In this document: positions 62,955-64,000 of the stretch, piece by piece
Layout of the letters: each line of letters starts with the position of its first letter
Numbering within the stretch: the stretch's first letter is position 1
DNA from: Halorubrum vacuolatum
GTDB taxonomy: Archaea; Halobacteriota; Halobacteria; Halobacteriales; Haloferacaceae
DNA: 64,000 nucleotides
Assembly: GCF_900188065.1 (NCBI RefSeq)
Contig: NZ_FZNQ01000013.1
Location: 1 to 64,000, forward strand
Reading direction: 5' to 3'
Program-made: the position numbers and the translations under genes
The notes under the pieces: generated by a model
Told to the model about the DNA's origin: nothing
Seen by the model: the letters and a program-made list of their open reading frames with translations, nothing else
Databases searched by the model: none

Positions 62955-64000
62955 TCAGAGGATGAACCCGCCCGTCTGCAGGACGTAGTAGGTGATGATC
63001 AGCACCGCCAGCACCCACTGTCCGGGGTGGACGTCGTCATTCTCGCCCATCGCCGCCTTGATGATCGGGAACGCGACGATCCCGGCCGCGAGCCCGTCGG
63101 CGATCGAGTACGCCAGCGGCATCACGAGGATCGTGAGCGTCGCGGAGATGGCCCACGCCGGGTGATCCCACTTGATATCGACGACGCCCTGGAACATCAT
63201 CACGCCCACGACGACGAGCGCGAGGAACGACGCGTACTCGGGCAACAGCGGCACGAGCGCAATGAAGGGGATCGCGAGCAGGAAACACGCCGCCACGACG
63301 AGCGCCGTCAACCCGGTCCGGCCGCCCTCCTCGACGCCGGTCGAGGACTCGATGTAGGTCGTCACCGTGGACGTGCCGAGCATCGCCCCGACCGTGGTCC
63401 CCACCGCGTCGGCCATCAGCGGCTTGTCCATCTCGGGAAGTTCGCCCTCCTCATCGAGGAAGTCACCGAACTGGGAGACGCCGATGAGCGTCCCCGCGGT
63501 GTCGAAGAAGTCGACGAAGAGGAAGGTGAAGACGACGAAGGTGAACGTGAGCGGATCGATATCGGCGAGGCCGTCGAGGAACGCGCCCGCAAGCGGCGTG
63601 AAGTCGAACTGGACGGTCGTGATGAGTTGGACGATCCCGGCGGCGATCCCCTCCTCGGCGAAGGTGAAATAGAGGCCGTCGTCGACGACGTTTTCCGGGG
63701 CGGTGAGCCCGGCGATGGCGGCGACCCAGCCGGCGGCCGCCGTCGTGAGGATCCCGATGACGATGGAGCCGGTGACCCCGCGTGCCCAGAGGATCAGCGT
63801 GAACAGCACGCCGAGGACGCCGAGGAGGGCACCCGGCGTCGCGGCCACGTCGCCGAGTTCGACGAGCGTCCCTTCGTACCCGACGATCACCTGCATCTCC
63901 TGGAGGCCGATGAAGAGCAGGAACGCGCCGATACCCGCGCCGACGGCGTACTTCACCGGCTTCGGAAAGAGGTTGATGATGTACTCACGCGCGCCGACCG
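62955..64000 (-). CDS. NCS2/AzgA-type purine permease, 5' end beyond window
   Basis: The visible part is polytopic, about 348 codons, and the frame stays open to the window edge, so the start is outside. TFLFVDFFDTAGTLIGVSQ and MDKPLMADAVGTTVGAMLG, then STVTTYIESSTGVEEGGRTG, are the AzgA/PbuG-type motifs of guanine/hypoxanthine permeases. It probably imports purine bases by cation symport. Specificity is inferred from the subfamily. Confidence 0.88.
   Translation of the reverse strand, partial: VGAREYIINLFPKPVKYAVGAGIGAFLLFIGLQEMQVIVGYEGTLVELGDVAATPGALLGVLGVLFTLILWARGVTGSIVIGILTTAAAGWVAAIAGLTAPENVVDDGLYFTFAEEGIAAGIVQLITTVQFDFTPLAGAFLDGLADIDPLTFTFVVFTFLFVDFFDTAGTLIGVSQFGDFLDEEGELPEMDKPLMADAVGTTVGAMLGTSTVTTYIESSTGVEEGGRTGLTALVVAACFLLAIPFIALVPLLPEYASFLALVVVGVMMFQGVVDIKWDHPAWAISATLTILVMPLAYSIADGLAAGIVAFPIIKAAMGENDDVHPGQWVLAVLIITYYVLQTGGFIL

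Overview
The window is haloarchaeal chromosome. The signs are acidic proteomes, strong GC in most coding regions, TATA boxes about 25 nt upstream of leaderless starts, Tat-type lipoprotein signals, a Pan proteasomal ATPase, Mre11-Rad50, ribosomal protein L15e, the SAMP-activating E1 UbaA, and a bacterial-type leucyl-tRNA synthetase. I cannot name the genus.

Positions 1-15168 form an accessory island, visibly richer in A+T than the rest. Three direct copies of a 230-290 bp noncoding repeat punctuate it (491-780, 9780-10070, 14938-15168). Between copies 1 and 2 lie a small histone-fold protein, uncharacterised proteins, an XPB-type helicase overlapping its nuclease partner Bax1, a three-gene operon of unknowns, and a very AT-rich Tat lipoprotein followed by a gene fragment. 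Between copies 2 and 3 lies a single 1504-residue STAND-like NTPase gene. It carries five almost identical 150-bp tandem repeats in its C-terminal half and is my main candidate for an undescribed immunity-type receptor. Copy 3 abuts a pilus ATPase gene cut just after where its Walker A motif should be, so the right border of the island broke that gene. I see no integrase or transposase.

Positions 15172-20983 hold the rest of that archaeal type IV pilus operon (truncated ATPase, PilC-like platform, five pilin-like proteins). Positions 21060-24249 hold a tripartite tricarboxylate transporter (tctC-tctB-tctA). A DUF460 protein and tyrS follow. Positions 27765-38006 hold a second, complete pilus-type locus with coiled-coil and membrane proteins, an intact ATPase, PilC, pilin-like proteins and a giant 1091-residue protein.

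The remainder is mostly core genome: an SDR protein, a membrane-anchored DHH phosphoesterase, pan, a winged-helix regulator, mre11-rad50, an MFS exporter, a CHAT (caspase-like) protein beside a 43-residue hydrophobic peptide gene, an aspartoacylase-like protein with a threonine-synthase-like enzyme, three Hsp20 genes, leuS, a VUT transporter with a ribbon-helix-helix regulator, rpl15e, ubaA, a glutaredoxin, an HNH nuclease and a purine permease cut by the right edge.
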